Shown: positions 33,141 to 42,671, numbered from the stretch's first letter. The stretch: DNA of 64,000 nt from Micromonospora chokoriensis (GCF_000718555.1 NZ_JOAN01000011.1:234470-298469); one strand, 5' to 3'. The notes: generated from the letters alone by a model not told the origin. Numbers and translations: made by a program.

Positions 33141-34531
33141 TGCGCGGCGTCCAGGTCGCGCAGCTGCGCGAGGTGCCGACCGGGTTGATCGACACACTCG
33201 AAGTGGTCGCCGGCTTCGACGACGCCCTCGCGGGCGGCTTCGGCCGGATCGGCGAGCAGGGCGCCACGGCGCTGGCCGCGTTCGCCGACGCACTGGCCGG
33301 CACGCCGCTCGCCGACCCGGTGGCCGCCGCAGTCGACGCGGTCATCGCCGGATCGATCACCCCGGAGCACCTCGCCGCCCTCGCCGGGGCGCGTTCGGCG
33401 CTGTTCGGCGCGGCACACGACGCCCTGCTCGGGCAGCTCGACACGGCGCTGGGCCGGGCCCGGTCACCGTGGACGGCGCCGGGCATCCGGCCCGCCGAGA
33501 CGCCGTCCGCCCTGGCCGGGGCACTCGCGTGGTGGCACGAGGTGGCGGTCACCGGCTGGCGCGGCGTCGACGACGAGCTGCTCTCCGCCGCCGCCACGGT
33601 GGTCGAGGCCACCCTGGCCATTCCGGAGCTTCGCCGCCTCGCGGTCCTTCTCGACGGTTTCGCCGCGGAGCTGCGGGCCTGCCTGCCGGTCGCCACAATG
33701 ACCGAGGTGCCGGCTCGCCGGTGGGCCGATCTCTGGGCCCGGGGCGTGCTACTCACCGAGGGCGTGCCGCCGCCCGACGAAGCGCCACGAGTCTCCGGTC
33801 GGCTGCTGCCGCTTGGCGTAGACGTGCACACCCACGACACCGTCGTGCAGGTCCAGTTGCACGCCATCCTGGAACCGGCAGGTGGCGACGCGGCACGTCT
33901 GGTGCGCGCCGCGGTCGCCGCCGCGAAGGTGGACACCATCGTCGGGCCGGCGATCTGGCGACTGTTGTCGGGGCACCCGTCGCTCCTCACCGCGTTGGCC
34001 GAGCGGCGGGCACTGAGCGTTACCGACCTGCCGCTGCGCGGCGGCGACCTGGGCTGGGTCGAGGATCGGGTCCGCCTCGACGAGCCTGCCGACCCGTTCG
34101 CCACCGCCCGGGTGCTGTTGCCCGCGGCGAGCGCGGCAGCGACCGCACCGCTGGACCGGCACCCGGCGGGCATCGCCGAGCCGGTACTCATCGAGGGCAC
34201 CCCGGTGCGCGACGACAATGGCCGGCTCACCGTCGAGGTGGACGGCGAACGGGTTCCGCTGGCCGTCGACCGGTTGCCAGCCGCCGGTCCGCTCACCGTC
34301 GACCTGCTCGCTGCCGCGTCGGCCCTGCTGGGTCTGCTCCGCTGGGACGACGGTCAGTGGCAGCTCCAGCCGTTGGCGGTGTGCGCCACCGTGAAACGGC
34401 GAGCGGTGCAGGCGCACAACGGCGACTGGGCGTGTGGCGTCACGGATCCGAAGATCGCCAAGGAGGAGGCCCGGGCGGGCGACGCCGTGGCCGTGCTGCG
34501 CGAGCGCGCGGGACGGTTGCTGCGCCGATGA
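33140..34531 (+). CDS. unrecognised helical protein, second gene of the MoxR-VWA-DUF5682 operon
   Basis: A 463-residue, Ala/Leu-rich protein of unknown family. The N-terminal ~200 residues look all-helical (LAAFADALAG, ALAGALAWWHEVAV, LLSAAATVVEATLAIPELR). The C-terminal part has more strands (LPLGVDVHTHDTVVQVQLHA, LTVEVDGERVPLAVDRLP) and a repeated RLLPLG/RVLLPAA pattern; the end (CATVKRRAVQAHNGDWACGV) has two cysteines. It starts within the stop codon of the SWIM gene (TAATG) and its own stop overlaps the VWA start (ATGA). It may correspond to the body of YehQ-like proteins, but that is only a guess from operon position. Confidence 0.7.
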   Translation: MRGVQVAQLREVPTGLIDTLEVVAGFDDALAGGFGRIGEQGATALAAFADALAGTPLADPVAAAVDAVIAGSITPEHLAALAGARSALFGAAHDALLGQLDTALGRARSPWTAPGIRPAETPSALAGALAWWHEVAVTGWRGVDDELLSAAATVVEATLAIPELRRLAVLLDGFAAELRACLPVATMTEVPARRWADLWARGVLLTEGVPPPDEAPRVSGRLLPLGVDVHTHDTVVQVQLHAILEPAGGDAARLVRAAVAAAKVDTIVGPAIWRLLSGHPSLLTALAERRALSVTDLPLRGGDLGWVEDRVRLDEPADPFATARVLLPAASAAATAPLDRHPAGIAEPVLIEGTPVRDDNGRLTVEVDGERVPLAVDRLPAAGPLTVDLLAAASALLGLLRWDDGQWQLQPLAVCATVKRRAVQAHNGDWACGVTDPKIAKEEARAGDAVAVLRERAGRLLRR

Positions 34532-35898
34532 ACGCGCCCATCCCCACCAGCGGGCTCGCTGACGCCAACCGTCGCCAGGTCCTCTACTGGCGACTGCTGT
34601 CCCGCCTGTTCGACCGCGACGAGCAACCCGGCCTGGAGTCGGCGAGCATGGCCGTGGTCGACGACCTCGACCTGCCGGCCGCGCTGCTGGACCCGGCGGT
34701 CTCGGTGGACACCATCGTGCAACGCTTCCCGGCACTCAGCGCCGAGCTGCGCGGGCTGCTCACTGCCGACGAGGCCCGACCGGACGACCACGGGCCGGAC
34801 GACGACGGGCCAGACGACGACGGCACCGCCTACCGGCCCGGTGCGGCCGAGGTGCGCCGGGCCGCCCTGGTGTCGAAGGTGCTGCTCAACGTGTTCGCCA
34901 CCGGCTCCGGCCCGGTCAGCGCCACCCAACTGGCCCGCTGGCAGTCCGACGCCGGCTGGTTCGAGCAGGCCCTCGGGTGCGAGCCCGGCGAGCTGCGCCG
35001 CCAGGGCGGCGAGCTGGCTGCCACCCTCGCAGGGCTGGAGGGCGACCTGGTACGGCGGATGCACCTGCGAGAGGTGTTGGCGGACCCGGCGCTGGCCAGC
35101 AGGCTGACCCCGAGCATGTCACTGATCGAGCAACTGCTGCGCGACAAGGCCAACCTCTCCGGGGTGGCCCTGGCCAACGCCAAGGCGCTGATCCGACGCT
35201 TCGTCGACGAGGTCGCCGAAGCGCTCCGGACGCAGGTGCAGCAGACCAGCGTGGGCGCCCTGGACCGCTCGGTGCCGCCCAAGCGCGTGTTCCGCAACCT
35301 GGACCTCGACCGGACCATCTGGCAGAACCTGACCAACTGGAGCCCGGAGGACGAGCGACTCTACGTCGACCGGCTCTACTACCGGCACACCGCCCGGCGC
35401 ACCACCCCGGCTCGGCTCATCGTCGTGGTCGACCAGTCCGGCTCCATGGTCGACTCGATGGTCAACTGCACGATCCTCGCGTCGATCTTCGCCGGTCTGC
35501 CGAAGGTGGACGTGCATCTGGTGGCCTACGACACCCGGGCACTGGACCTCACCCCGTGGGTGCAGGACCCGTTCGAGGTGTTGCTGCGTACCCGGTTGGG
35601 GGGCGGCACCGACGGCACGGCAGCGCTGGCGCTAGCGCGGCCGAAGATCGCCGAGCCGAAGAACACCGTGCTGGTGTGGATCTCCGACTTCTACGAGGCC
35701 AACCACCAGGCGGTCTTCGACGGTCTGCAGGCCGTCCACCGCTCCGGTGCCCGGGTCATCCCGGTCGGCTCGGTCAGCAGTTCCGGGCAGCAGAGCGTCA
35801 ACCCCTGGTTCCGGCAGCGCCTCAAGGACCAGGGCACCCCGGTCATCTCCGGCCACATCCGCAAGCTCGTCGTCGAGCTGAAGAACTTCCTCACCTAG
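34528..35898 (+). CDS. VWA-domain protein (YehP/CoxE-like) of the MoxR-VWA system
   Basis: A 456-residue protein. The C-terminal von Willebrand A domain (about 295-455) has a complete metal-ion-dependent adhesion site: DQSGS at 302-306, Thr361 in GGGTDG and Asp387 in WISDFYE. The N-terminal 290 residues are helical, with an Asp/Gly/Pro-rich acidic insert at about 86-100 (DDHGPDDDGPDDDG) that looks like a short repeat expansion. VWA proteins paired with MoxR ATPases act as substrate adaptors in metal insertion or complex remodelling. The start overlaps the preceding stop (ATGA). Equivalent to YehP of E. coli by domain and position. Confidence 0.87.
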   Translation: MNAPIPTSGLADANRRQVLYWRLLSRLFDRDEQPGLESASMAVVDDLDLPAALLDPAVSVDTIVQRFPALSAELRGLLTADEARPDDHGPDDDGPDDDGTAYRPGAAEVRRAALVSKVLLNVFATGSGPVSATQLARWQSDAGWFEQALGCEPGELRRQGGELAATLAGLEGDLVRRMHLREVLADPALASRLTPSMSLIEQLLRDKANLSGVALANAKALIRRFVDEVAEALRTQVQQTSVGALDRSVPPKRVFRNLDLDRTIWQNLTNWSPEDERLYVDRLYYRHTARRTTPARLIVVVDQSGSMVDSMVNCTILASIFAGLPKVDVHLVAYDTRALDLTPWVQDPFEVLLRTRLGGGTDGTAALALARPKIAEPKNTVLVWISDFYEANHQAVFDGLQAVHRSGARVIPVGSVSSSGQQSVNPWFRQRLKDQGTPVISGHIRKLVVELKNFLT

Positions 35899-35912
35899 GA
35901 GAGCCAACCCTC

Positions 35913-37025
35913 ATGTCCGAGATGCTGCGCGCCCCCGCCGAGGTCACGTACGCCGACGAGCTTGATTTCCTCGAGTCGGTCGACACCGGCCCGAAGCCGT
36001 TCTCGTGGCGCCTGAGCCCGCGCATGGTCCGGCTGTTCATCCTCGGCTCGGAACGGGCCGACAGCCTGTCCCGGGAGATCCCGCAGAAGTGGTTCGGCGA
36101 CCGCAGTTTCGTCGAACGCGCCATCGTCACCCTCGCATCGGACCGTGGCCTGCTGCTGATCGGTGATCCCGGTACCGGCAAGAGTTGGCTGGCCGAGCTG
36201 CTGGCCGCCGCGATCTGCCGCAACTCGACCCTCGTGGTGCAGGGCACCGCCGGCACGACCGAGGACCACATCAAGTACTCCTGGAACGTGTCCATGGTGA
36301 TCGCCAAGGGGCAGTCCCGGGAGTCGATGATCCCGTCACCGATCATGACGGCGATGGAGCGCGGCGTGGTCGGCCGCTTCGAGGAGTTGACCCGCTCCAC
36401 CAGCGACGTCCAGGACGCGCTGATCTCGATCCTGTCCGAAAAGTACGTCGCCATCCCCGAGCTGGACCAGGACAACATCGTCTTCGCCCAGCCCGGCTTC
36501 TCGATCATCGCGACGGCGAACAGCCGCGACCGGGGCGTCAACGACCTCTCCTCGGCGCTCAAACGACGGTTCAACTTCGTCCGCATCCCGGTGGTGACCA
36601 ACAAGCGCAGCGAGGCCGAGATCGTCCGTTTCCGCACCGAGGAGCTGCTGCGCCGGCACCGCATCGAGCTGGACGTGCCGCCCACCCTGCTGGACATCCT
36701 GTTGCAGAGCTTCGCCGACCTGCGGGCCGGCGCCGCCGCGGCGACAAGTGACGACGAGAAGCTGGAATCGGCGCTGTCCACCGCCGAGCAGATTGGTGTC
36801 CTGGAGGACGCCATCCTGCACAGCCAGTTCTTCGGCGACCGTACCCTGCGTTCCTCGACCCTCGCCGGGTCGCTGGTCGGGTCGCTGGCCCGCCGTAGCC
36901 CGGAGGACCTGGCGATCCTCAACAAGTACCTGCACGGCGTGGTGGAGCCACGGGCGCGCAAGGACGACGACGGGTGGGCGGGCTTCCTCGACGGCGGTCG
37001 CCAGTCGATCGCGTCCCTGTCGTGA
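35913..37025 (+). CDS. MoxR-type AAA+ ATPase (YehL-like)
   Basis: A 370-residue AAA+ ATPase. Walker A is LIGDPGTGKSW (residues 82-92), the Walker B position is GVVGRFEELTRS (EE at 157-158), sensor 1 is IIATANSRDRG with Asn203, and an arginine-finger candidate is in LKRRFNFV (218-219). A C-terminal lid of about 130 residues follows. An AGGAG site lies about 10 bases before the ATG. MoxR ATPases are chaperone-like motors that work with a VWA partner, here the gene just upstream. The stop overlaps the DUF5682 start (GTGA). Confidence 0.9.
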   Translation: MSEMLRAPAEVTYADELDFLESVDTGPKPFSWRLSPRMVRLFILGSERADSLSREIPQKWFGDRSFVERAIVTLASDRGLLLIGDPGTGKSWLAELLAAAICRNSTLVVQGTAGTTEDHIKYSWNVSMVIAKGQSRESMIPSPIMTAMERGVVGRFEELTRSTSDVQDALISILSEKYVAIPELDQDNIVFAQPGFSIIATANSRDRGVNDLSSALKRRFNFVRIPVVTNKRSEAEIVRFRTEELLRRHRIELDVPPTLLDILLQSFADLRAGAAAATSDDEKLESALSTAEQIGVLEDAILHSQFFGDRTLRSSTLAGSLVGSLARRSPEDLAILNKYLHGVVEPRARKDDDGWAGFLDGGRQSIASLS

Positions 37026-39859
37026 CCGCACCCACCGTCGCCAACGCATTCGGGGCACTACGCGAGCAGCTCACCAGCGCGGCCGCCGCGTTCGCGGGCA
37101 GCCCCGACGCGCTCGGCGCGATCCTCGCCGGGATGGTCGACGATGTCGACCGCGCACTCGGCGAGCGACTGGAGATCTTCCCGGTCTGCCACCACTCGCC
37201 AGCCTCCGGGCTCGCGATGGTGCGTCGGCTGCGGGCCAAGCAGCCCCGGGTGATCTACCTGGAGTTGTGCGAAGATCTCCAGCCGCTGCTCGGGGAGCTG
37301 CGCAACTGCCGCCTCCCGGTAGCGGTGCAGGCGTTCGCCTCGGAGCTGTCCGGCTTCCCCGCCGACGCCGGGCCGCTCAGCGTCGTCGCGCCGGTAACCG
37401 AGGCGTCGGCGGAATACCAGGCCATCGCGTACGCGCTGGAGACCCCGGGCGTGGAGCTGGTGCTGGTGGACCGCTCCACCGACCATGTCTTCCAGTGGTC
37501 CCCGAGGGACCAGCCGCCCCCCGCCGACGCTGGCCCGGCAGCCGAGGGCGGGGACGTCGGGGCGGCCCCGGACACCGGCGACGACTCCGCCCTGCACGGC
37601 GACGCCGTCGGGGTGGAGATCGGTGACCTACGACCCCGGTTCGCGGAGCTCGAGGCATACCTGCTGCACCACGGCAAGGTGCGGCACTGGTCGGAGTGGT
37701 GGGACCAGTACATCGAACGCCCGCTGGCAGACGCCGACCACGACACCTACCGGCAGGTGATGGTGCTGGTCGGCAGCCTGTTCCGGCGACTCCGCCCGGC
37801 CGACTCCGACCGGCTGGACCGGGACGAGGACCGCGAGCGGTACATGTGGACGCGGATGCGTCAGCACCTGGCCACCTCCGGCGTCGATCCGGCCGACTGC
37901 CTCTACGTCTGCGGCGCGTTCCATGCCGCCAGCCGGGTCGAACAGTTCGGGCTGGGCTCCACGGCCGACGACTTCGAGATCACCCCGCGCACCGGGACCC
38001 GATGGCGCTACGGGCTGATCCCGTCCAGCCACTCCGCGATCGAGACCCAGTTCGGCCTGGCGCCCGGCTCGGTGTCGATAGCGGCGGCGACCTGGACAAA
38101 GGCGGTGAGCCGGCACGGGCTATCCCCGTACCGGCTGGACGGCCAGCGCACCTCGGCCGCCCAGAGGCGGCGGGGCCAGGCCACGGCGGCGCCCTCCCCC
38201 GCCGCCGGGCCGGTCAGCGACCGGCTCACCGGCTTCCTCGCCGCGCCGCCCGACCTGTTCGACCTGGACGAGGCGGAGCTGCGCGGCTGGTGCGTCGACA
38301 TCGTCCGGTTGGCCCGGCGCAACGGGTACCTGGCCAGCACCGCCGACGCGATCGCGGTCTTCGAGACCTCGGTCCTGCTGGCCGGTCTGCGCAACCGGGC
38401 CCGACCCACCCCCTACGACTTCGCCGACGCGGCGGTCACCTGCATCGAGAAGGACGTGGTGCCCGGCCGGCGGGACGTCCGGCGGCTCTGCGAGATCCTG
38501 CTGGGCGGCGACCGGCTCGGTCAGGTCGGCTACGACGCCCTTCCGCCGTTGGCCCGCGACGTGCTCGACCGACTGCAGCCGCTCGGCCTGGCCCTGGAGA
38601 AGCGAACCGTCCAGCGGGCGCTGCTGGATCTGGCCGGCCAGCCGGAGCTGGCCCGCTGCTCGGACCTGCTGTGGATCCTTCGGCACCTGCTGCCACCGGA
38701 CGCGGTCCGCCCGATCATGGGCGAGCGTCGGCTCGGGCACCGCTCGATCCAGGAGAGCTGGGACCTGGCGCTCGGCCGCAATCAGCGCGCGCTGATCGAG
38801 CTGGGCTACGAGGGGGTGACAGTCGAGCAGGTCCTGGAACAACGGCTGCGCCGGGCGGTACGCGGCCCCGATGCCACCGCCGCCGGTGCGCTCGCCGCCG
38901 TCGAGGACGCCATCCGGCTGCTCGACAGCCCGCGGCTGGTCGACGAGTTGGGCGCCCGGGCTGTCGACCTGCTCGCCGCCGAGCGCACCGTCGACGACGC
39001 CCCGGACGTGCTGCGCCGCATCCGCCGCCTGCTGGCCCACTACCGGGCCACCGCGCCGACCCTGCCGCCCTGGTGCGAGGCGTTCGTGACCACCGGGTAC
39101 GCGCACTACTGCACCCTGCTGCCGACGGCCATCGCTGCGGAGGAGACGGAGGTCCGGCAGGTCGGTGCGATGCTCGGCTTCCTGTTCTCCATGGAGGGCC
39201 TCGCCCTGTCGCTGGGTTGCGACCGATCCCAGTTGGAGCTGGCGGTGGCGCAGGCGCACCCGACGGCGCCGGCGAAGGTCGCCCTGCTCTGGGCGGGCCA
39301 GCACCAGCTCGGCCTGCTGCCGCTGGCCGAGCTGCGGGCCCGATGTGCCGAACTGCTGGCCAATCCGCTCGTGGTGCCGGCCTTCCCGCAGTACCTAGCC
39401 GGGCTCGTGCACGCGCTGGAGCCGGTGCCCGGGCTGGCGCCGTTCGTCGTCGAGACGATGTCCAACGCCTTCGCCCGGCTGCCCGACCCGGTCCTGCTGC
39501 CCTGGCTGCCCACCCTGATCTCGACCCTGCGGGATCAGGGGCCGGAGCTGGTCCCGCTGCTGATCCGCGAGGCGGGGCGCACCTTTCCGACCGCGCTACC
39601 CGAGCTGGATTCCTGGGTGCCGCCGTGGGTGGCGCCCTCCTCACCCACCCGGGCGGTCACCGTCGCCGCGCCGCAGCGGCGGGTGGGCGTACTGCTCGCC
39701 GCCCACCCGGAGGCCGTCGACGCTGTCGCCGCGCTGCTCGGCTGCCCGGCTGGATGGCAACCGTTGCCCGACCCGCCCGCCGACCGGTCCGCGATGTCCG
39801 CCCTGCTGGCCGGGCACCCCGACACCGCCGCAGCGGTGGCCGCGCTCCTGGGGGTGTGA
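37022..39859 (+). CDS. DUF5682 family protein (YehM-like)
   Basis: A 945-residue protein, last of the operon. The N-terminal ~310 residues carry VCHHSPASG (His57, His58), IYLELCEDLQPLL (Glu81, Glu84) and VCGAFHAAS (Gly298, His301). This His/Glu...GxxH arrangement recalls the TIKI/TraB/EreA/ChaN enzyme superfamily and may be a metal site. A Pro/Asp/Gly linker (about 163-195) interrupts the domain. The remaining ~600 residues are helical repeats rich in Leu/Ala without a known signature. The GTG start overlaps the ATPase stop. DUF5682 proteins repeatedly occur with MoxR and VWA genes; their activity is unknown. Confidence 0.85.
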   Translation: MTAPTVANAFGALREQLTSAAAAFAGSPDALGAILAGMVDDVDRALGERLEIFPVCHHSPASGLAMVRRLRAKQPRVIYLELCEDLQPLLGELRNCRLPVAVQAFASELSGFPADAGPLSVVAPVTEASAEYQAIAYALETPGVELVLVDRSTDHVFQWSPRDQPPPADAGPAAEGGDVGAAPDTGDDSALHGDAVGVEIGDLRPRFAELEAYLLHHGKVRHWSEWWDQYIERPLADADHDTYRQVMVLVGSLFRRLRPADSDRLDRDEDRERYMWTRMRQHLATSGVDPADCLYVCGAFHAASRVEQFGLGSTADDFEITPRTGTRWRYGLIPSSHSAIETQFGLAPGSVSIAAATWTKAVSRHGLSPYRLDGQRTSAAQRRRGQATAAPSPAAGPVSDRLTGFLAAPPDLFDLDEAELRGWCVDIVRLARRNGYLASTADAIAVFETSVLLAGLRNRARPTPYDFADAAVTCIEKDVVPGRRDVRRLCEILLGGDRLGQVGYDALPPLARDVLDRLQPLGLALEKRTVQRALLDLAGQPELARCSDLLWILRHLLPPDAVRPIMGERRLGHRSIQESWDLALGRNQRALIELGYEGVTVEQVLEQRLRRAVRGPDATAAGALAAVEDAIRLLDSPRLVDELGARAVDLLAAERTVDDAPDVLRRIRRLLAHYRATAPTLPPWCEAFVTTGYAHYCTLLPTAIAAEETEVRQVGAMLGFLFSMEGLALSLGCDRSQLELAVAQAHPTAPAKVALLWAGQHQLGLLPLAELRARCAELLANPLVVPAFPQYLAGLVHALEPVPGLAPFVVETMSNAFARLPDPVLLPWLPTLISTLRDQGPELVPLLIREAGRTFPTALPELDSWVPPWVAPSSPTRAVTVAAPQRRVGVLLAAHPEAVDAVAALLGCPAGWQPLPDPPADRSAMSALLAGHPDTAAAVAALLGV

Positions 39860-40011
39860 CCGACCACGACGTCCATTGAGGGTTACCTGTCGGCCCATCG
39901 GCCGGTACGGTCCGAAGTGACCACGGTCATGGCACACCCGGACGACGGCGCCCCAGCCGGGCCCGGCGCCCGGCGTTGCCGGGACCGGCCGGCACACGGG
40001 AGGGGCACAGG

Positions 40012-42315
40012 GTGCGGATCAGAGCGGGGTTGTGCGTGGCGGCGCTTGTCGCGGCGGGGCTGACGGTCGCCACACCGGCCGCCGCCACACCGGCCGCCAC
40101 CTCGGTGGACAGCGCCACCGTGGTGCCGATCCAGGTCACCGGCGACCCGGCGACGCGGTTCAACCTGGTGCTGCTGGGCGACGGTTACACCGAGGCGGAC
40201 CTGCCCACCTTCCGCGCACACGTGGACCGGCACCTCAACACCCTCTGGACGATCGAGCCGTTCAAGTCCTACCGCAGCTACTTCAACGTCTACGCCGTCG
40301 AGATCGTCTCGGCGGAGTCCGGGGTGGACTGCGACCCCGGCCTGTCCGCGCCGCAACGCGACACCGCGTTGGGCATGGGTTTCTGGGGTGGTTGCAACCC
40401 GGCGAGCGTGCAACGCCTGCTCACCGTCGACGGCGCCACCGCGAACGCGTACGCCGATCTGGCCATCGGCACCAACCCGGGCAACCGGCAGCTGATCGCG
40501 CTGGCCAACAGCGACACCTACGGTGGGGCCGGTGGCAGCAACGCCACCGCCTCCGGCGGCAACGCGCTCTCCGCGCTGATCAGCCCGCACGAGCTGGGGC
40601 ATTCGCTCGGTGGCTTGCAGGACGAGTACGACTACTACGGTCGCGGGGTGCCCGGCGACACCTACAGCGGGCCGGAACCGGATTCGGCGCATCACACAGT
40701 GCTGACCGAGCGGCAGATGCGCGACACCCGGTCCAAGTGGTGGCGCTGGCTGGGTGAGCCGAGCGAGTCGGGCGGGACGATCGGCCGTTACGAGGGCGGC
40801 CTGTACCTCCAGCGCGGAGTGTGGCGGCCGAGCCGGCACTCGATGATGAAGTCGCTGGGCTTCTACTTCGACCAGGTCGGCCGGGAGCGGATGACCGAAC
40901 GGGTCGCCGGCCGGGTCGGCATTCTGGAGGGCGGCACGGCCACCGACCAGGCCGTCGGCACGGACCGACTGCTCTGGGTGGACACTCTGCACCCGGTGAG
41001 CCACGCGTTGACCGTGACGTGGTCGGTGGACGGCCACGCGGTGCCGCGCACCGGTAACGCCCGCCACCTGGATCTGCGGGCACTGCGGCTCTCCCCCGGT
41101 CGGCACACGGTGACCGCCACGGTGACCGACCCGACGGAGTTCGTCCGCGACCCGGCGGTCCGCAATTCACCCGCGCTGACCCAGACCCGCACGTGGACCG
41201 TGGACACTGCGGTGCGTACCCCGGCGGTGTCGCCGCCGCTCGCGATCACCGCGTCCACCGCGACCGATCGGCCGGTCGGGGCACGCGACGTGGTGTACGT
41301 ACGGACCAGCCAGCCCACCGATCGGGCGCCGCGCGTGCGCTGGTCACTCGACGGACGACCGGTGGCCGACACCGGCACCGACCGGGACGTGGATCTGGGG
41401 GCGCTGCGCCTGTCGCGGGGCACCCACCGGTTGACCGCCCGGGTCAGCGACCCGGCAACCGGCAAGGCGGTGACCCGCACCTGGACGGTCGACGCGACGC
41501 GGCCCGACGTGACGTACGCGCTCTCCGAGCCGCTGCTCACCACGACCCGACCCGGCCGAGCGCCCGAGTACGTGTACAACGGCCCGTTCACCATGGGGTT
41601 GACCGGCACGGACGACGGCACCGGGCAGGTCACCTCGGAGTTCCGGCTCGACGGCGACGGGTGGCACAACTACTACGGCTGGCCCACCGACGCCCGATCG
41701 CCGTTTCTGTTCACCGCCACCGGCACCGACGTGGACGGCCTGGTCTACGGCAATCTCGGCTCGGGTGGCCTGTCGGTGTCCCCGTTCGCCGAGCGGTCCC
41801 CCGGGTACGGTCGGCACACCGTCGAATACCGGGGCATCGACGCGGTCGGCAACATCGGCACGGCGCGCGCGTTCGTGGCCACGCTGATCCCGCCACCCCC
41901 GGCCTGCACCACCGTGCTCAGCGGCCGACAGGCCGGCCCGCTGACGGTCACCGCAGGTGTCACCTGCCTGCGCGCGGCCACCGTGACCGGCCCGGTCACC
42001 GTCGCGCCCGGCGCCGCGCTGGTCGCCGAAGGCTCCTCCATCGCCGGAAATCTGGCGGCGTCTCGCGCCACCGCCGTCGAGTTGCTGAACACCGAGGTAC
42101 GCGGCGCGGTGGCGCTGACCGGCACCACCGACCACGTCACGCTGGTGGGGGCGCGCGTGGCCGGTCGACTGGCGCTGACCGGTACGGCATCGGCGCCCAT
42201 CCTCGCCGGCGGCCAGGTGGGCGCGCTGGCCTGCTCGGGCGGCCCGGCCCCGGTCGACCTGGGGGCGCCGACCACGGTGCGGGGGCCGACCGGGGGGCCC
42301 TGCCGCACATCTTGA
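40012..42315 (+). CDS. secreted M64-family metallopeptidase
   Basis: A 767-residue secreted protease. A signal peptide ends near residue 26-30. The M64 (IgA-peptidase-like) catalytic domain spans about 35-310, with LVLLGDGYTEADLPTF and the zinc motif HELGHSLGGLQDEY (His193, Glu194, His197, Asp204). Two Ig-like/bacterial-cohesin-like beta domains with VTWSVDG / VRWSLDG patterns follow, and the last ~100 residues are a short-repeat beta-solenoid (VTAGVTCLRAATVTGPVTVA, VEL LNTEVRG-type turns). GTG 40012 is supported by GGGAGGGG upstream. It probably degrades extracellular protein. Confidence 0.85.
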   Translation: MRIRAGLCVAALVAAGLTVATPAAATPAATSVDSATVVPIQVTGDPATRFNLVLLGDGYTEADLPTFRAHVDRHLNTLWTIEPFKSYRSYFNVYAVEIVSAESGVDCDPGLSAPQRDTALGMGFWGGCNPASVQRLLTVDGATANAYADLAIGTNPGNRQLIALANSDTYGGAGGSNATASGGNALSALISPHELGHSLGGLQDEYDYYGRGVPGDTYSGPEPDSAHHTVLTERQMRDTRSKWWRWLGEPSESGGTIGRYEGGLYLQRGVWRPSRHSMMKSLGFYFDQVGRERMTERVAGRVGILEGGTATDQAVGTDRLLWVDTLHPVSHALTVTWSVDGHAVPRTGNARHLDLRALRLSPGRHTVTATVTDPTEFVRDPAVRNSPALTQTRTWTVDTAVRTPAVSPPLAITASTATDRPVGARDVVYVRTSQPTDRAPRVRWSLDGRPVADTGTDRDVDLGALRLSRGTHRLTARVSDPATGKAVTRTWTVDATRPDVTYALSEPLLTTTRPGRAPEYVYNGPFTMGLTGTDDGTGQVTSEFRLDGDGWHNYYGWPTDARSPFLFTATGTDVDGLVYGNLGSGGLSVSPFAERSPGYGRHTVEYRGIDAVGNIGTARAFVATLIPPPPACTTVLSGRQAGPLTVTAGVTCLRAATVTGPVTVAPGAALVAEGSSIAGNLAASRATAVELLNTEVRGAVALTGTTDHVTLVGARVAGRLALTGTASAPILAGGQVGALACSGGPAPVDLGAPTTVRGPTGGPCRTS

Positions 42316-42398
42316 CCGGCGTGGGCGGCCTGAGTGCGGCGGTGGCGGGTAGGCAGCGGCCCGGCGGCATGTCGACACCCGCCGGGCAGGAGGCACCG

Positions 42399-42671
42399 AT
42401 GAGCACGTACCGGGACGATCAGGGCGACACGTTTCCCCCTCCGGAGGCGGATGCCCTGGAGCAACGACAGGACGCGTTCGACGTCGGGCCGCCGGACCGG
42501 ATGTCGGGTGACGTGGACCCGGAGGCGGCCGAGGCCGACCTGGCCGAACAGGGCGCCTTCCCGGCGGGCACGCTTGAGGAGGCGACGTCGCTGCCCGCCG
42601 ACGCCAACCCGGCGGACGCTCTCGAACAGCGTCAGGAGATCCCGGCCCGGGACGAGGGCCGTCGCACCTGA
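42399..42671 (+). CDS. small acidic hypothetical protein with an internal repeat
   Basis: A 90-residue, strongly acidic protein. The octapeptide ADALEQRQ occurs twice (about residues 17-24 and 72-79), framing a segment rich in Asp, Glu and Pro; no hydrophobic core is obvious, so it may be disordered. The ATG at 42399 has AGGAGG seven bases upstream, a strong site. Similar Glu/Asp-rich small proteins are common in actinomycetes; no function is assigned. It converges on the Nramp gene, separated by the long palindrome at 42706. Confidence 0.65.
   Translation: MSTYRDDQGDTFPPPEADALEQRQDAFDVGPPDRMSGDVDPEAAEADLAEQGAFPAGTLEEATSLPADANPADALEQRQEIPARDEGRRT

Noticed and set aside
34784..34826. short Asp/Gly/Pro repeat in the VWA gene as a separate regulatory element
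   Set aside because: It is simply coding sequence for an acidic linker with near-repeats; no separate role can be supported.
37696..39879. 727-codon frame overlapping the DUF5682 gene in another phase
   Set aside because: Arg/Ala/Gly/Pro-rich shadow; the coupled GTG frame at 37022 contains conserved motifs.
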